From the NCBI GenBank assembly GCA_946902875.1, contig OX336348.1, positions 19,697,948 through 19,761,947 on the forward strand: a stretch of DNA of 64,000 nt. The letters are read 5' to 3'. This document shows, piece after piece, positions 53,674 through 64,000 of the stretch. The notes beneath the pieces were generated by a model. The model saw only the letters and a list, made by a program, of their open reading frames with translations, made no database searches and was not told the origin of the DNA. The stretch's first letter is position 1. Every line of letters starts with the position of its first letter. This DNA is from Nematopogon swammerdamellus (Eukaryota > Arthropoda > Insecta > Lepidoptera > Adelidae). A program made the translations under genes and the position numbers.

Positions 53674-54190
53674 CAGGGTCTTCCGACTTAATTAAATAAA
53701 ATCCAACTAATTCACTGCGTATTTGCAGCAGTTTGTTAATATTATTCCTTTGTGTGAGTCCTTTTATGATACGCGTAAAGCATTTATACATTAATGCAGT
53801 ATATAGCACCCCATCATAGAAGATGTAATAAATAATTTTATACATAATTTTTATATGTTTCATTCGACGACTTATCGAAATGTCTATCTATCGTGGGTAT
53901 CCCGTAACATCGGTAATCCATTCCATAATCATGGTAATAAATAATAATAGTCAAAATGGTTCGAGCAAGTAGTATATAGTATAAGTAAGCATACTCATCC
54001 GGTCCTCGGCGATTATTGTTCTTACGGAATACAATCCTTTTTTCTTTGCCTTTGTACGTTGCCGCAGGCGGGCGCGGCGTCCTACGACTTGCGCGTGTTT
54101 ATCCCACACTTCTGATTTATTAACTATTTTGACAAAGTATTTATAAACACTGAGATTGAGTTTTGGATCATTCATCATTCATTATTACAG

Positions 54191-54573
54191 TCAGCCTCGA
54201 TAGCTCAGTGGTGCAGACAGTCAACTGTCGCTATTGAATGTTAAGCAACGCTGGGTGCGGTCAGTAATTGGATGGGTGACCGCTGACCGTTGGAGGCGGA
54301 CCGAGGTTCGGATTCCTCGTAAAACTGTAGGTCCCTTCCCTCCTAATCTTACTTGGTGGTAGGGTTTAACCCGCCCGGGTTGGTACTACCGCACTGAATG
54401 AAACGTCGGTCGAAACGGACGTAAATAGTTTGTGTTTTCCGACCAGTTCAGTGTAGCCGGCACGATCAAAGGGGGAAGCACTGACATGGCACCTAGTTCA
54501 CCCGGTGTTATGGGCTGACATCACGGACGTTGTAGGTGATGTAGCCAATCGTACCTGGTTCCATAAAAAAAAA
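54191..54573 (+). mobile_element. 5S/tRNA SINE, full length
   Basis: Head TCAGCCTCGATAGCTCAGTG; 5S-like block 54243-54283; B-box-like GAGGTTCGGATTCCTC; body and A tail. Very close to the copy at 47736. Confidence 0.88.
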
Positions 54574-54587
54574 CAACAAAAGTAAAA

Positions 54588-54750
54588 TAATTTTTTTCCA
54601 TACAAAATTTTAATACCTTTTCTCAAAATGTATGGGGAAGATAATTTTTTTTTTCTTCAAATTAAAAAGTCGTAGAACAAAAGTTGTTCGGTTTCATGTA
54701 CATAATCACCCCCTTTCGGGTTTAGTGGTTGGGGGTGCAACACCGTGTAT
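54588..54750 (+). mobile_element. MITE fragment, GTTGCAACACCGTGTA family
   Basis: TCTCAAAATGTATGGGGAAG, AAAAAGTCGTAGAACAAAAG, CACCCCCTTTCGGGTTTAGT and GCAACACCGTGTATAG. Confidence 0.6.
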
Positions 54751-55119
54751 AGTTTTGTACTTGTACTGCGTATTATCTAACTAAAGAACGGTTATCTATC
54801 TGACGACACCGCCGCCGCCCCCGCCGCGCTGCCGCGCGGGGACGGCGCGGCGCGGCGCCACATGAATAGAGAAGCGAGAGTCCCTTCTTTACTCGTGTGA
54901 CGGCGCGGCGTCTACCAACGAGTCTTTATTTCCTCACTATGCGGCCATCGACATCTATTTTATAGACTGGCCTTTCCCATAAATCACTTCCGTAAAAACA
55001 TGTCATCCATCGACCAAGTCAGCCAGCTACTTTCGCAATGACCGAAGCTTGTGTTATTATATGGCTCAACTTATCGTCTTATGTACGCAAATACGCGAGT
55101 GAGGAGCATTAATAAGACT

Positions 55120-55368
55120 ATTATACAGTTTGTTGCAACCCCAACCACAATATCCGAAAGGGGGTAATTCTGTACTTTTGTTCTACGACTTTTTAATTTG
55201 AAGAAAAAAAAATCATTTTTCCCATACATTTTGAGAATAGGTTTAAAATTTTTTATGGAAAAAATATATTTTTTTTCGCCGCAGATGTTATTTAGTTTCA
55301 CATATAGAATAACCCCCTGATGTCATTTAAAAATATTGCGAGGACAATTTGCAACACCGTGTATATAT
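55120..55368 (-). mobile_element. MITE, GTTGCAACACCGTGTA family, near complete
   Basis: GTTTGTTGCAACCCCAACCA to ATTTGCAACACCGTGTATAT. Holds both flanking blocks that appear separately at 33.0, 53.3 and 54.6 kb. Confidence 0.65.
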
Positions 55369-55612
55369 TCATTCACACACAGGCACAGCATCTGATGGCT
55401 TGTAATGCGATATCGTTTGATTGGAAGTATGTATTTATGTTGACAAGTTTAGTTTCATCCCGCTATGCCGCTTCCGCATTTAGTTCAGTCTATGCGGCGC
55501 GGAGGCCGCGGCGCTGCTGTCATCAGCTGTTTGTTGCTGCAACTGCTGTGACACACACACACCACACCAAAGTGTGCTGCGCTGCACGAATTGGCAACGT
55601 TGACATTTGAAA

Positions 55613-55839
55613 TCCTTACCTATAATAAAAGCCAACGTCTGCTTTCTGTCTGAATGTATGTATGTCTGTCTGTCCGCTTATAACTCGAGAACCACTGAAC
55701 CGATTTTAATTTAAAAAAAATCTACGGATAGCTTGATTTTCCCCATCAACTATAGGCTACTTACTATCACGCTAAATGGCTTATGAGGTTAGCAGTGAAG
55801 TGAAATATGAGAGCGGGCGGAGCCGCGGGCACCGCTGCT
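55613..55839 (+). mobile_element. Short Helitron
   Basis: TCCTTACCTATAATAAAAGC after A; ends GGAGCCGCGGGCACCGCT, with the terminal CTAG mutated. Confidence 0.78.
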
Positions 55840-56571
55840 GGTTATATATAACTGCGTAGTTAGGTACCTTCTTATTGTACCTAAGGCCGCCTCGCCATTC
55901 CACTATCATATATCCTACTTCTATGTTCTCGTTTTTGATTCATAGAAATACGAGAATATTGCCGTCGCTCGCCGCACAGACGCGTTGTGCGAGCGCGACG
56001 GCACTCGCACTATTTACTTGCGTGCGAGTGACGGAGACAAGTAGTGATGGGTCATTCACTATATCCTGTTGCAGGACCATAGTTTTTTTTTTATATAATC
56101 CGATATGGATGACTGAGTCAGGGTCTATTCGGCAACTCCGCTCCGGGGCTTCTCAGGCGAAATTACACGCTAAACTGACGATTTTCCTGCCTGACAAAAC
56201 ATTCGTATTCTTGAAATCCGCGGAACGCAGTCTGGACCTGGCTGTCATGGAATTTGACATTTAGCCACGTAGTACGCCGTTACTTTGAATGGGATGCCAA
56301 ACATTTCGTATTCTTGAAACACTTTTGACAACTGTCACTGCGAGTTCTCAGGAGATTTCGCCTGAGATTCATCCGCTAGTCTAGGGGTAACGTATGTCGT
56401 TGCCTTTATCCAAAGACCGTAGAACTTATAAAATTTCACTTATATTTCGTCGAGTTCTTTTAAATCAGAAAACCCGATGAATTTTATTATAAATATAATG
56501 TGGCAAGTGACTGTATAGGACTACCTGTATAGAAAAAGGATTTCTGTCGATATTCTGTTTCTGTTTATAAG
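55840..56571. other. No gene seen
   Basis: A SINE-2 scrap in reverse at 56083-56125. CAGGCGAAAT at about 56154 and ATTTCGCCTG at about 56354 are inverted and may bound a 210-bp element. Short frames without domains. Confidence 0.4.
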
Positions 56572-56968
56572 CGGCGGCGGGTGGCCGAGTGGTTTGGGCA
56601 TCGGCTCCTCATGCGAGAGGTCCTCGGTTCGAATCCGGTCGGCGTGTACCTATGAGTTTTTTCTAACGAAAAAAAAAATTACGTGCATACTACACCTGCA
56701 GCTTCACCGTTCGGAACCGGTGTAAAACTGTAGGTCCCTTCTCTTGCCCCTTACTAGGTGGTAGGCTCAAATTGTAGCCGACTGGGTTGGTACCACCGTA
56801 CTGGATGTAAGATGGCCGCATAGCAGCCTCGGTTGTGTTCTCCTCTAGTCAGTCACCTATCTTCTCAGAGGTGATATTGGCTGGTCGGAGCATGCGCTTT
56901 GGCCCCTCTGACTCAGCCACCCATACCGGATTACAAAAAAAAATAAAATAAATAAATAAAAAATAAAA
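56572..56968 (+). mobile_element. tRNA-Ser/Leu-like SINE (SINE-2), near full length
   Basis: GCGGCGGGTGGCCGAGTGGT (A box), CCTCGGTTCGAATCCGGTCG (B box), body, a gap of about 50 bp near 56850, then GATATTGGCTGGTCGGAGCA to CACCCATACCGGATTAC and an A-rich tail. Confidence 0.88.
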
Positions 56969-57229
56969 TTGGTACAAATGATGTATAAATGTCGGGAAAT
57001 TTTAATTTGTGAATAGACTGACGAAAAAATTTACATAGGTACCTACCCTTCTCCCAGCTGCCGCATTGGAGCCTCGCCTTCCCGTGGACGGCGGCGGGGC
57101 GGCGGCGGCGGAGGCGACGGCAGTTCCATTACAAAATCCATTGCAAATCGCAAACTCTTTGACGAACCGACCAAAATAATGACAAGCAAGACAACAACCG
57201 TGCGTTCTACCGTGTGGGGCCGGTACTTA

Positions 57230-57418
57230 AAAAAAACCCCCGACTCTTAAAAAGTCAAAAATAATTTCCGTTTACTTACTTAAAGGAGTCGGTAGACCGC
57301 TAAGTAAATTCCCGCGCAACTTTTGAGTCTTTATATTTAATTTACTTAGCGGTCCCCCGACTCCTTTAAGTAAGTAAACGGAAATTATTTTTGACTTTTT
57401 AAGAGTCGGGGGTTTTTT
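57230..57418. repeat. Hairpin-forming inverted repeat, arms about 75 nt
   Basis: CCCCCGACTCTTAAAAAGTC, AAAAATAATTTCCGTTTACT and TACTTAAAGGAGTCGG are mirrored on the right (CCGACTCCTTTAAGTA; GGAAATTATTTTTGAC; AAGAGTCGGGGG). Followed by the CCGCATGCAAATCGGTCCAC repeat and (CA)n, ending at 57710 with CGTCGGGGGTTAAAAA. Confidence 0.85.
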
Positions 57419-57617
57419 AAATTTGTAATTTAACTTTTATTTCAAGCTTTTTAAAAAAAACCGCATGCAAATCGGTCCACTTTTGAAGATAATAATTTTT
57501 TTTATTACTTAATTACTTGATTACAAACATAGCTAAGAACCATCCCGATTAAACAGGCTTCCTAATAAAAAAAACCGCATCCAAATCGGTCCATCCGTTT
57601 GGGAGCTACGATGCCAC

Positions 57618-57622
57618 AGACA

Positions 57623-57663
<41 letters not shown>
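57618..57663 (+). repeat. (CA)n microsatellite
   Basis: About 21 CA units following CAGACAGA. Confidence 0.9.
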
Positions 57664-57667
<4 letters not shown>

Positions 57668-57706
57668 AACTTATAACACCCCTCCGTTTTTTTTCGTCGG
57701 GGGTTA

Positions 57707-57945
57707 AAAATAATAGCCCCACTGCATCTCTCCCCGTCGCATGTCGTAAAAGTCGACTAAGGGATAAGGAAATTCGTCAGCCTCAGTAGCTCATGGTGCG
57801 GTCAGTCGACTGTTGTTAAGCAATGCTGAGTGCGGTCAGTCTCTCCTCTGGCGGGTGACCGCTCGACCGTTGGAGGCTGACCGTGGTTCGGATTCCACGT
57901 TAAACTGTAGTTCCCCTCCCTTCTTACCTTACTAGGTAAATAAGT
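57707..57945 (+). mobile_element. Composite: module M joined to 5S/tRNA SINE head
   Basis: ATAGCCCCACTGCATCTCTC...GACTAAGGGATAAGGAAATT, then CGTCAGCCTCAGTAGCTCAT, a 5S-like block partly replaced by TCTCTCCTCTGGCG, and the B-box-like GTGGTTCGGATTCCAC. The SINE body is cut after TACCTTACTAGGT. Confidence 0.75.
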
Positions 57946-58070
57946 TTAGGTAAGTAGTATAAGGTAATAAAGGTATTAAGGTAAATGAATGAAGAAATAA
58001 AAAAAAAGTATTATTTAAAACTAAAACAAATGAATATATTTTACAACAAATTACTACAAGGCTACTATTG

Positions 58071-58454
58071 TCAGCTTCGACAGCTCAGTGATGCAGACAG
58101 TCGACTGTTGCTATTGATTGTTAAGCAACGCTGGGTGCGGTCAGTATTTGGATGGGTGACCGCTCGACCGTTGGAGGCTGACCGTGGTTCGGATTCCACG
58201 TTAAACTGTAGGTCCCTTCCCTTCTTACCTTACTAGGTGGTAGGGTTCAACCTGCCCGGGTTGGTACCACCGCACTGAATGAAATGTCGGTCGAAACGGC
58301 TATGTAAATAGTTTGTGTTTTCCGTCTAGTTCAGTGTAGCCGACATGAAATGAAGGGAAGCACTGACATGGCCCCTAGTTCACCCGGTGTTATGGGCTGA
58401 CATCACGGAGTTAGTAGGTGAGGTAGCCAACCGTCAGTTTCCATAAAAAAAAAC
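58071..58454 (+). mobile_element. 5S/tRNA SINE, full length
   Basis: Head TCAGCTTCGACAGCTCAGTG; 5S-like block 58123-58163; GTGGTTCGGATTCCAC; body; A tail. Confidence 0.88.
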
Positions 58455-59166
58455 AAAGGTTGGCTACGACGACAATGATTTGTGTTGCCACCTTGTTTAT
58501 CAAAATTTTGTCAAAAATGTTATAACCTTTTTTTTAATGTATCCGAGAAAAACATAAATTAACATCTAATTTATAAGTAATTAATTAATAAGATGTTTCG
58601 TCGTCTACCTACAAAATGTATCGATTATATTTTTTTAAATATTATCAATACAGCCGTGCGAATGCAAAATTCTAGAAAGCGCCTTAAAAACGTTAGGCTG
58701 GCAATACTTATTGTTTATTGTATAATTTCATCCATAGGTAGGTAACAAACGCTTGGTCATGTCGAAAATTCCGCCAGTTCTAAATAAATTCAATGCGAAG
58801 AAGAACTGACAAACAAACTTTGCAAGTCACAATGTTTTGTTAGTAAATAAGTATTATATTAAAGTAATTTCCAATAATTAATCCATACTACCGCTCACAA
58901 GAACATTTATATTTACAGCATAAACATGAATACTCAAGAATATGAGCACACTGCCTATTTAAATTACCTATAGGTATCTGGTGTATAGTACCAACGTCAA
59001 TTTTGATACTTCATATATCACGTCAAATAAAAACAAGTAGTTTACATTTATTACAAAGAAATGTAATAAGTCATATTAAAAATCTAATGATACAAAGTGT
59101 ATCCAATTGTCAAAATTTGTAAGTGGGGAAAACAGTAGTCAAACTCTTAGATAAAATTACGGTCAG
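58455..59166. other. AT-rich, no gene seen
   Basis: No coding signal and no repeat boundary recognised. Confidence 0.5.
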
Positions 59167-59645
59167 TTAATGCATCCTTAATAGTGTAATAAAATAACTC
59201 TTTTCAATTAACATTATTTTAATCCGTCGTTTAAAATTATTATCATCTAATTGTTTAATGTTAGAAGACAGTTTATTATAAAATCTAACACTATTAAAAA
59301 TAAAGCTTTTTGACGTTTTATCTAATCTATGTCTTATTAGTTGTACATTATTCTTACACCGTGTATCATAGTTATGATTGTCGGAATTAAGAGAGCAATC
59401 GTGAATGTATTTTCTGGCAAAGCATATGTTCTGGTAAACATATGCACTTGGTAAAGTCATGCATGATTCCTATCTCGCCGAACGCTGTCCTATAAGTATC
59501 TCTAGTTTTCATATTTAACATGTACCGCAAGGCCCTCTTCTGTAATAAAAATATTCTATTTGAATCTGCTGCATTTCCCCAAAACATAATGCCATATGAC
59601 ATGATGCTCTCAAAATAGGCATGATAAACCGTCTTGATAAATAAA
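59167..59645 (-). pseudogene. LINE reverse transcriptase C-terminus
   Basis: Minus strand: SIMSYGIMFWGNAADSNRIF, LLQKRALRYMLNMKTRDTYR, a frame change near 59420, then YDTRCKNNVQLIRHRLDKTS, SFIFNSVRFYNKLSSNIKQL and FKRRIKIMLIEKSYF. The S-Y-G-x-x-F-W-G and R-F-Y-N-K-L motifs are typical of the end of CR1/Jockey-like reverse transcriptases in moths. Confidence 0.78.
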
Positions 59646-59649
59646 TGAT

Positions 59650-60136
59650 AAAACTATCCGCAGCGCGACATTCTGCTTCCTCTCAATGGTCAGCCGGTCC
59701 CTCACCTCGCGCAGTTACTCCACCGCCCCGTCGTAGGAGGACGAGCAGCTGCTGTCCTTATTGCTCCGCGCCTCCAGCAACTCTTTGTGCAGTGCTTTGT
59801 TGGAGTCCAGACTTTCTCAAACTCCTTCTGGTTATTCTCATACCAGTAGATCATGTCCATGCACTTCTCCTCACTCTCCTGGAGCTCCGCGAGGCACCTC
59901 TCCTTCTTGACGAGCACCGCTTGGAGCCGAGCGTTGTCTGCCAAGACGTTCTCAAACGCGGCCGAGTTGTCGTCCTGCTCGGTGAGGAGGCGCCCGTTCA
60001 GCTCGCGCAGCTCCTCCGTCTGCTGTAGCAGGCTCTGCAGGTGCCCGTCGCTCTCGCTGGCCATTGCAGCCCGTGCGCCGCTCCGTGTGCGCATGAAAAA
60101 AAAAAGTAACACGACAAGTATGTCAGTAGTAGTCAC
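59650..60136 (-). pseudogene. Coiled-coil protein frame, broken
   Basis: Minus strand reads MRTRSGARAAMASESDGHLQ, LLQQTEELRELNGRLLTEQD, NARLQAVLVKKERCLAELQE and MIYWYENNQKEFEKV: a heptad-rich coiled coil. Near 59815 the frame shifts; the continuing coil (NKALHKELLEARSNKDS; LREVRDRLTIERKQNVALR) is in another frame and has a stop at about 59713. It then runs straight into the LINE C-terminus on the same strand. GC content is high compared with its surroundings. It could be a decayed host gene or retrocopy, or a protein of a mobile element; I cannot decide. Confidence 0.5.
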
Positions 60137-61628
60137 TATGTTTATATATATATAATATTTATGTAGTACTACCTATCCTTTTAGAATTCCTAGGTATAGT
60201 CAGCACATGCAAATACAAGTGTCACATATAATTAACAACAATAATTCTATGGTTAATACGTACAAATACAAGTGTCTATATGTATGTGTATATAAGTGTA
60301 TAATAAACAACAATATCCTGTGACACGTACCGCTATGTGTGCTCTATTTTTACAGTTAATATTCCACTAAGTATGTACTTATATATCTATACTTTACATA
60401 GTCAATGTTATACCTAATTTTCTAATGTACTGTAATAATAATATAACAATATAACAATTTTAACAGTGAAACATAATATACCTAACAGTGTATGAATATA
60501 TAAGAGTGTGTAGACTAAATTAACTAGCTAATCATGCATATATTATTTGGCTTTGCGATCGGCTCTTTGTCCCGTAGATCTACCGGCAGGTATATAGCTG
60601 TACTGCAACAGGAGTGAAGGACTCTAAAATCTAGCTACTGCCCCTCGGGTCGTGGGCTAATCGCCTGCGGTGCTCGGAGGTACCGCGATATGCCCCGAGC
60701 AAGTTCGAGCCAATCTGTGCCGAACATTGAGATGTATGTACGTTGTATAGCTCAATGGTACAACGTATAGCTCAATGGTGCCGAAGTACAATAAGTATAT
60801 CTATAAAAGTTAGGTTATGTAATGAAGATTGGGTATGGGTCGTGTTATATTATAAATAAATATCACGTTACTCACGCCATCTAGTCGAAGAACACTTCCG
60901 GCTCAGCCTATTTACTTCTGCAAGCGCCTTAGTCCAGAGAACCCTCCAAATGTATGTCCGTTGTAGGTTATGTATGTCTCAGCTGATAACATCAAAACTT
61001 GCAGTATTCCGCTACTTCCTTGTCATAGGTATGTTGCAGTAGCCGTGAGCGTATCGCGGAATGTATTTTCTTCACTCTTGGCTCACCGGTAACATTGATT
61101 TCTTGGAGCGAATACGTATCGCATTTTTTAAAGGTCACTTTTTTTATGGTAGTATTTCTTGAATTTGGCTCGCTGGATATAGAATATAACACTTCCACAC
61201 ACAGATTTTATCTAATATTATGGATATTACTTGAAATATTCAGTCTATGTTGCAAATTTATATTATTTAAAAAAAGATAAAACACCAGTCCTATATTTTA
61301 AACTTGACAGCTGCAGCCAAAGAATACAATATTACTTAGCTGCAGCGCAGTGTTGCACATGCTCCATAATCTTGGCGTGTTTGTGATAGACTCATGCATT
61401 TCTCACAATACATCCCTTTTTCCTTCGAATAACCGAGCGAGATGAAACTATATATATTCACGATAACGGCGCGCAAAGATTATAGATTTCCCAGTAGTCA
61501 TCCAGCTAACGGCGTCATACGTTCATCGCCAGTTTTGCGTGCAGAATACGAATGTTTTGCGAAAACTGGCATGCAACTGGGAATATACCGTCAACTGGGA
61601 ATTGTCATTTGACATGCAGAATAGGCCT
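60137..61628. other. AT-rich, no gene seen
   Basis: A short direct repeat TATAGCTCAATGGT at about 60749 and 60769 is tRNA A-box-like but isolated. No domain in the short frames. Confidence 0.45.
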
Positions 61629-61841
61629 ACACATGCTCCGACCAGCCAATTTCACCTCCTAGTAGGTAGGTGCCATACCAGAGACTTCCCTTTTAGATTG
61701 CTGGCTATACTACTTGGACTAGAGGAGAACACAGCCGAGTCGATCTTACATCCAGTACGGTGGTCACCCCAGTGGCCACAATTTGAGCCTACCACCTAGT
61801 AAGGGGCAAGGGAAGGGACCTACAGTTTTACACCGGTAGTA
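61629..61841 (-). mobile_element. SINE-2 fragment (3' part)
   Basis: CACATGCTCCGACCAGCCAA to GGGACCTACAGTTTTACACC; head lost. Confidence 0.7.
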
Positions 61842-62029
61842 TACCCAATGATGTTTTAAAGTAATACAGATACCAAGAAAATCATCACTGCAAAATGTAT
61901 AATTGAAAATATCCAGCTATCTCCATCTATCAACAAGTAGCGGAATAATAATTGAACCTTCTCGAGTAACAGAACGTTTGAATAGCAAGGTTTCGTAATA
62001 GTATAGCCAGTCACTCATAGATGGAGCTG

Positions 62030-62287
62030 TGTAGACGGCCTAAAATACGATGTACCAAATTATCGACCCAAATTACGGATACCCAAATTACGGCGCGACG
62101 CCGTATTCTAGTACATCGTATTTTAGGTCCGATAATTTGGTACAAATTTTATGTACTAGAATCAATGGACCAAATTATCAGACCCAAAGTATTGATACCT
62201 AAAATACGGTCTCGGGCCGGATTTTGGTACATTTTAATGTACCAAATTATCGGACCTAAAGTACGCGATCCCAAATTATATGCCACC
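62030..62287. repeat. Array of reshuffled complementary phrases
   Basis: AAAATACGATGTACCAAATT, GTCCGATAATTTGGTAC, GTACCAAATTATCGGACC and TACGGATACCCAAATTACGG: the same words as 48469-48700 in a different order. Its right border is the GAGAGGGAGG site of repeat family W. Confidence 0.7.
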
Positions 62288-62515
62288 GAGAGGGAGGTCG
62301 AGAGCGGGACTGGTGGTTTCCCCGCGTCCTAGTCAACGCAGACTAGCTGACGACGAGGGCTTGATGCGAGCCGAAACGTAACGCACGCTGGAGAACTATA
62401 CAGAGCGGCCGCTCGCTAGTCCCCCCATACAATATTAGTCTATGGTCCCGACCTCGATTGACACCCCCGGACATGTTCGGTGAAGCCATTGCAAGCTCAG
62501 TTCTACACCTTCCTT
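62288..62515 (+). repeat. Repeat family W, right part
   Basis: GAGGGAGGTCGAGAGCGGGA, GTCAACGCAGACTAGCTGAC to TTCGGTGAAGCCATTGCAAG, colinear with 41220-41440. Confidence 0.75.
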
Positions 62516-62559
62516 ACATCTAGTTTTTTTTATATTCGCTTTGGCCTTCTCGGTATCAC

Positions 62560-62780
62560 AGTGCCGATCTCCTATCCTGCTCCCGCCCAGGAGCCTACGT
62601 GTCTAGTACCACCACTCATCGCTCGAACGAAGCTTGTCTCGCGTCGTCTCGGAGAGCTCCGTAGCCACGGCACACGGCCTGCACTCGCCGGCGTGCTTGG
62701 AGGATTGTCTCCCGCCGCCCGGCGGTATTACCGTTTTTAATGTTTGTATTAATTTTGTGTATTTTTATTACTTTTGTATA
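62560..62780 (+). repeat. Repeat family X, sense orientation
   Basis: Frame ...PTCLVPPLIARTKLVSRRLG, then ELRSHG and LPP/LSP-rich end, followed by the tail TTTTGTGTATTTTTATTACT. Confidence 0.6.
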
Positions 62781-62781
62781 A

Positions 62782-63173
62782 TACAGGGTGTCCAAGGTTG
62801 GGTCAGGAATATCGAAGGATCGTGATATATGTATCGTGAATATAGCGCAGTGATGAAAAAATTTTTTTTACCTGAATTATTTCCAATTTTACCATTTTCT
62901 AACAAAGTAAATGCATACGACAGTGTGAGCGCGCTCTATGCTCGCGCGCGACCGAGCAGTGCTAGCCTTACCCCACCGCCTTCGTGGCGCGGTGCGGATC
63001 GCTTAGAGCGCGCATAGATATAGTAAAATTAAAACTTTGAAAATTCATATCTCGAAAACTAGTATATGTAGGACCATTTTTCTTTTTGTAATGTGTTTAT
63101 TAGATTATTTACGATATTCATACGATATTCATATTCATTTCGATATTCCTGGCCGAACCTTGGACAGCCTGTA
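62782..63173. mobile_element. MITE, TACAGGGTGTCCAAGGTT ends
   Basis: TACAGGGTGTCCAAGGTTGG and GTCAGGAATATCGAA are mirrored by TTCGATATTCCTGGCC and GAACCTTGGACAGCCTGTA. 392 bp, no coding capacity, TA target likely. Confidence 0.85.
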
Positions 63174-63213
63174 TATGTAAAATTAATATAATTTTTTAAA
63201 ATGTGAAATAAAG

Positions 63214-63500
63214 AATATACAGTTGCAGTTGCCCCCGTAATATTTTTAACTGACATAAGGGGGTTATTCTATATGTGAAACTGAACAACTTCTGTGGCGA
63301 AAATATTTTTTTTTAAACAAAACAAAAATTTGTTTCCCTTACAAATTTTAAATAGTTACCTGTTCTCAAAATGTATGGAGAAAAAAAATTTTTTTTTTTT
63401 TTTTCAAATTAAAAAGTGGGACAAATGTTGTTCTATTTAACGTACAGAATCGCCCCCTTTCGGGTTTTGCGGTTGGGGTTGCAACAGCGTGTATAATATA
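63214..63500 (+). mobile_element. MITE, GTTGCAACACCGTGTA family
   Basis: TTGCAGTTGCCCCCGTAATA, GGGGGTTATTCTATATGTGA, AAAATGTATGGAGAAAAAAA, CCCCCTTTCGGGTTTTGCGG and GTTGCAACAGCGTGTATA; both halves present. Confidence 0.65.
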
Positions 63501-64000
63501 ATAATAAATAATGTTCTATCTATACATCTATCTATCTATTATCTATATCTATCTATTCTATACATATAATAAAATCGTAGACTTGCCGTGTCTGTACATA
63601 AACTATTTTTGCAAAACAATAACTGGGGGACGGAAGGAATAATACAACGTAAAAAAAAAAAAAATTTTTGTCCGTTTGCCCGTTTGTTTGTTCGTTTGTG
63701 CGCGCATCACGCAAAAACCACTCATTGGATTCAAAATCTAATTAAATAAAAAATATGAAGCTTTATTCTGAGTAACATTTAGTGCTTATTTCATCAAAAT
63801 CAACCTACATAATCAAAAGATATTAATTTTTTAAGTTTAGTTAGAAAATATCCTATAGCAAATAAGAAAGATGAAATGAAAGGATAAAAGACTAATGAAT
63901 TTAATTACCAGATAACAACGCAACGCCATCTATCATTTATTAGTCTGAATTATTGATTAGTCTGAAACCAAAGTATTCTATGCTGAAACTAAGATTGTAT
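63501..64000. other. No gene seen
   Basis: A (TCTA)n tract at 63515-63560, then AT-rich sequence resembling the CGTTTGTTTGTTCGTTTGTG type of insect repeat. No coding signal. Confidence 0.45.

Overview
This is a eukaryotic window, almost certainly from a moth or butterfly (Lepidoptera). The evidence is one intron-containing host gene with GC-rich exons in AT-rich DNA, and a dense set of insect, mostly lepidopteran-type, repeats: short Helitrons ending in a GC hairpin plus CTAG, hAT-type elements with 8-bp target duplications, RTE/Jockey-like LINE remnants, tRNA-derived SINEs, and a repeat carrying runs of CTGTCTGTCC. There is no sign of bacterial or phage organisation.

The only complete host gene I can support is Arp1 (centractin, the actin-related filament subunit of dynactin). 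It has nine coding exons on the + strand from 16385 to 30986. The exons join in phase to 376 codons plus stop, the length of the family, and the open frame is intact. All eight introns hold transposable elements, in some cases starting only 11-13 bp after a splice donor. A poly(A) signal candidate lies at 31190-31195.

Layout: 1-2460 holds LINE and Helitron debris, a Ty3/Gypsy RNase H remnant and an 89-bp tandem array, then a foldback MITE. 2.9-4.5 kb is SINE and LINE fragments. 5.67-7.89 kb is a small inverted-repeat element split by a hAT element that carries a transposase remnant. 8-10.8 kb holds tRNA-like SINEs, a hairpin and a MITE. 12.1-16.28 kb is a degraded reverse-transcriptase element split by a probable solo LTR; its tail ends about 100 bp before the Arp1 start codon. 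16.4-31.0 kb is Arp1. 31.3-31.7 kb is a 22-bp minisatellite. 31.84-37.67 kb is a 5.8-kb hAT-like insertion with an exact 8-bp duplication, containing a smaller hAT MITE and a 1.8-kb foldback. 37.8-64 kb is almost wholly repeats, with a coiled-coil reading frame and a LINE C-terminus at 59.2-60.1 kb.

The most unusual pattern is a SINE family present in about fifteen whole or partial copies. Its head looks like a tRNA gene (A box, B-box-like block) with a 41-nt segment between them that aligns without gaps to the internal promoter region of 5S rRNA. A separate module is joined to this SINE at four loci. Other notable structures are two arrays of reshuffled complementary phrases at the same site of one repeat (48.5 and 62.0 kb), the 1.8-kb foldback, and an A-B-A-B tandem array in a Gypsy relic. 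Comparisons with known families are from memory; no database search was possible.
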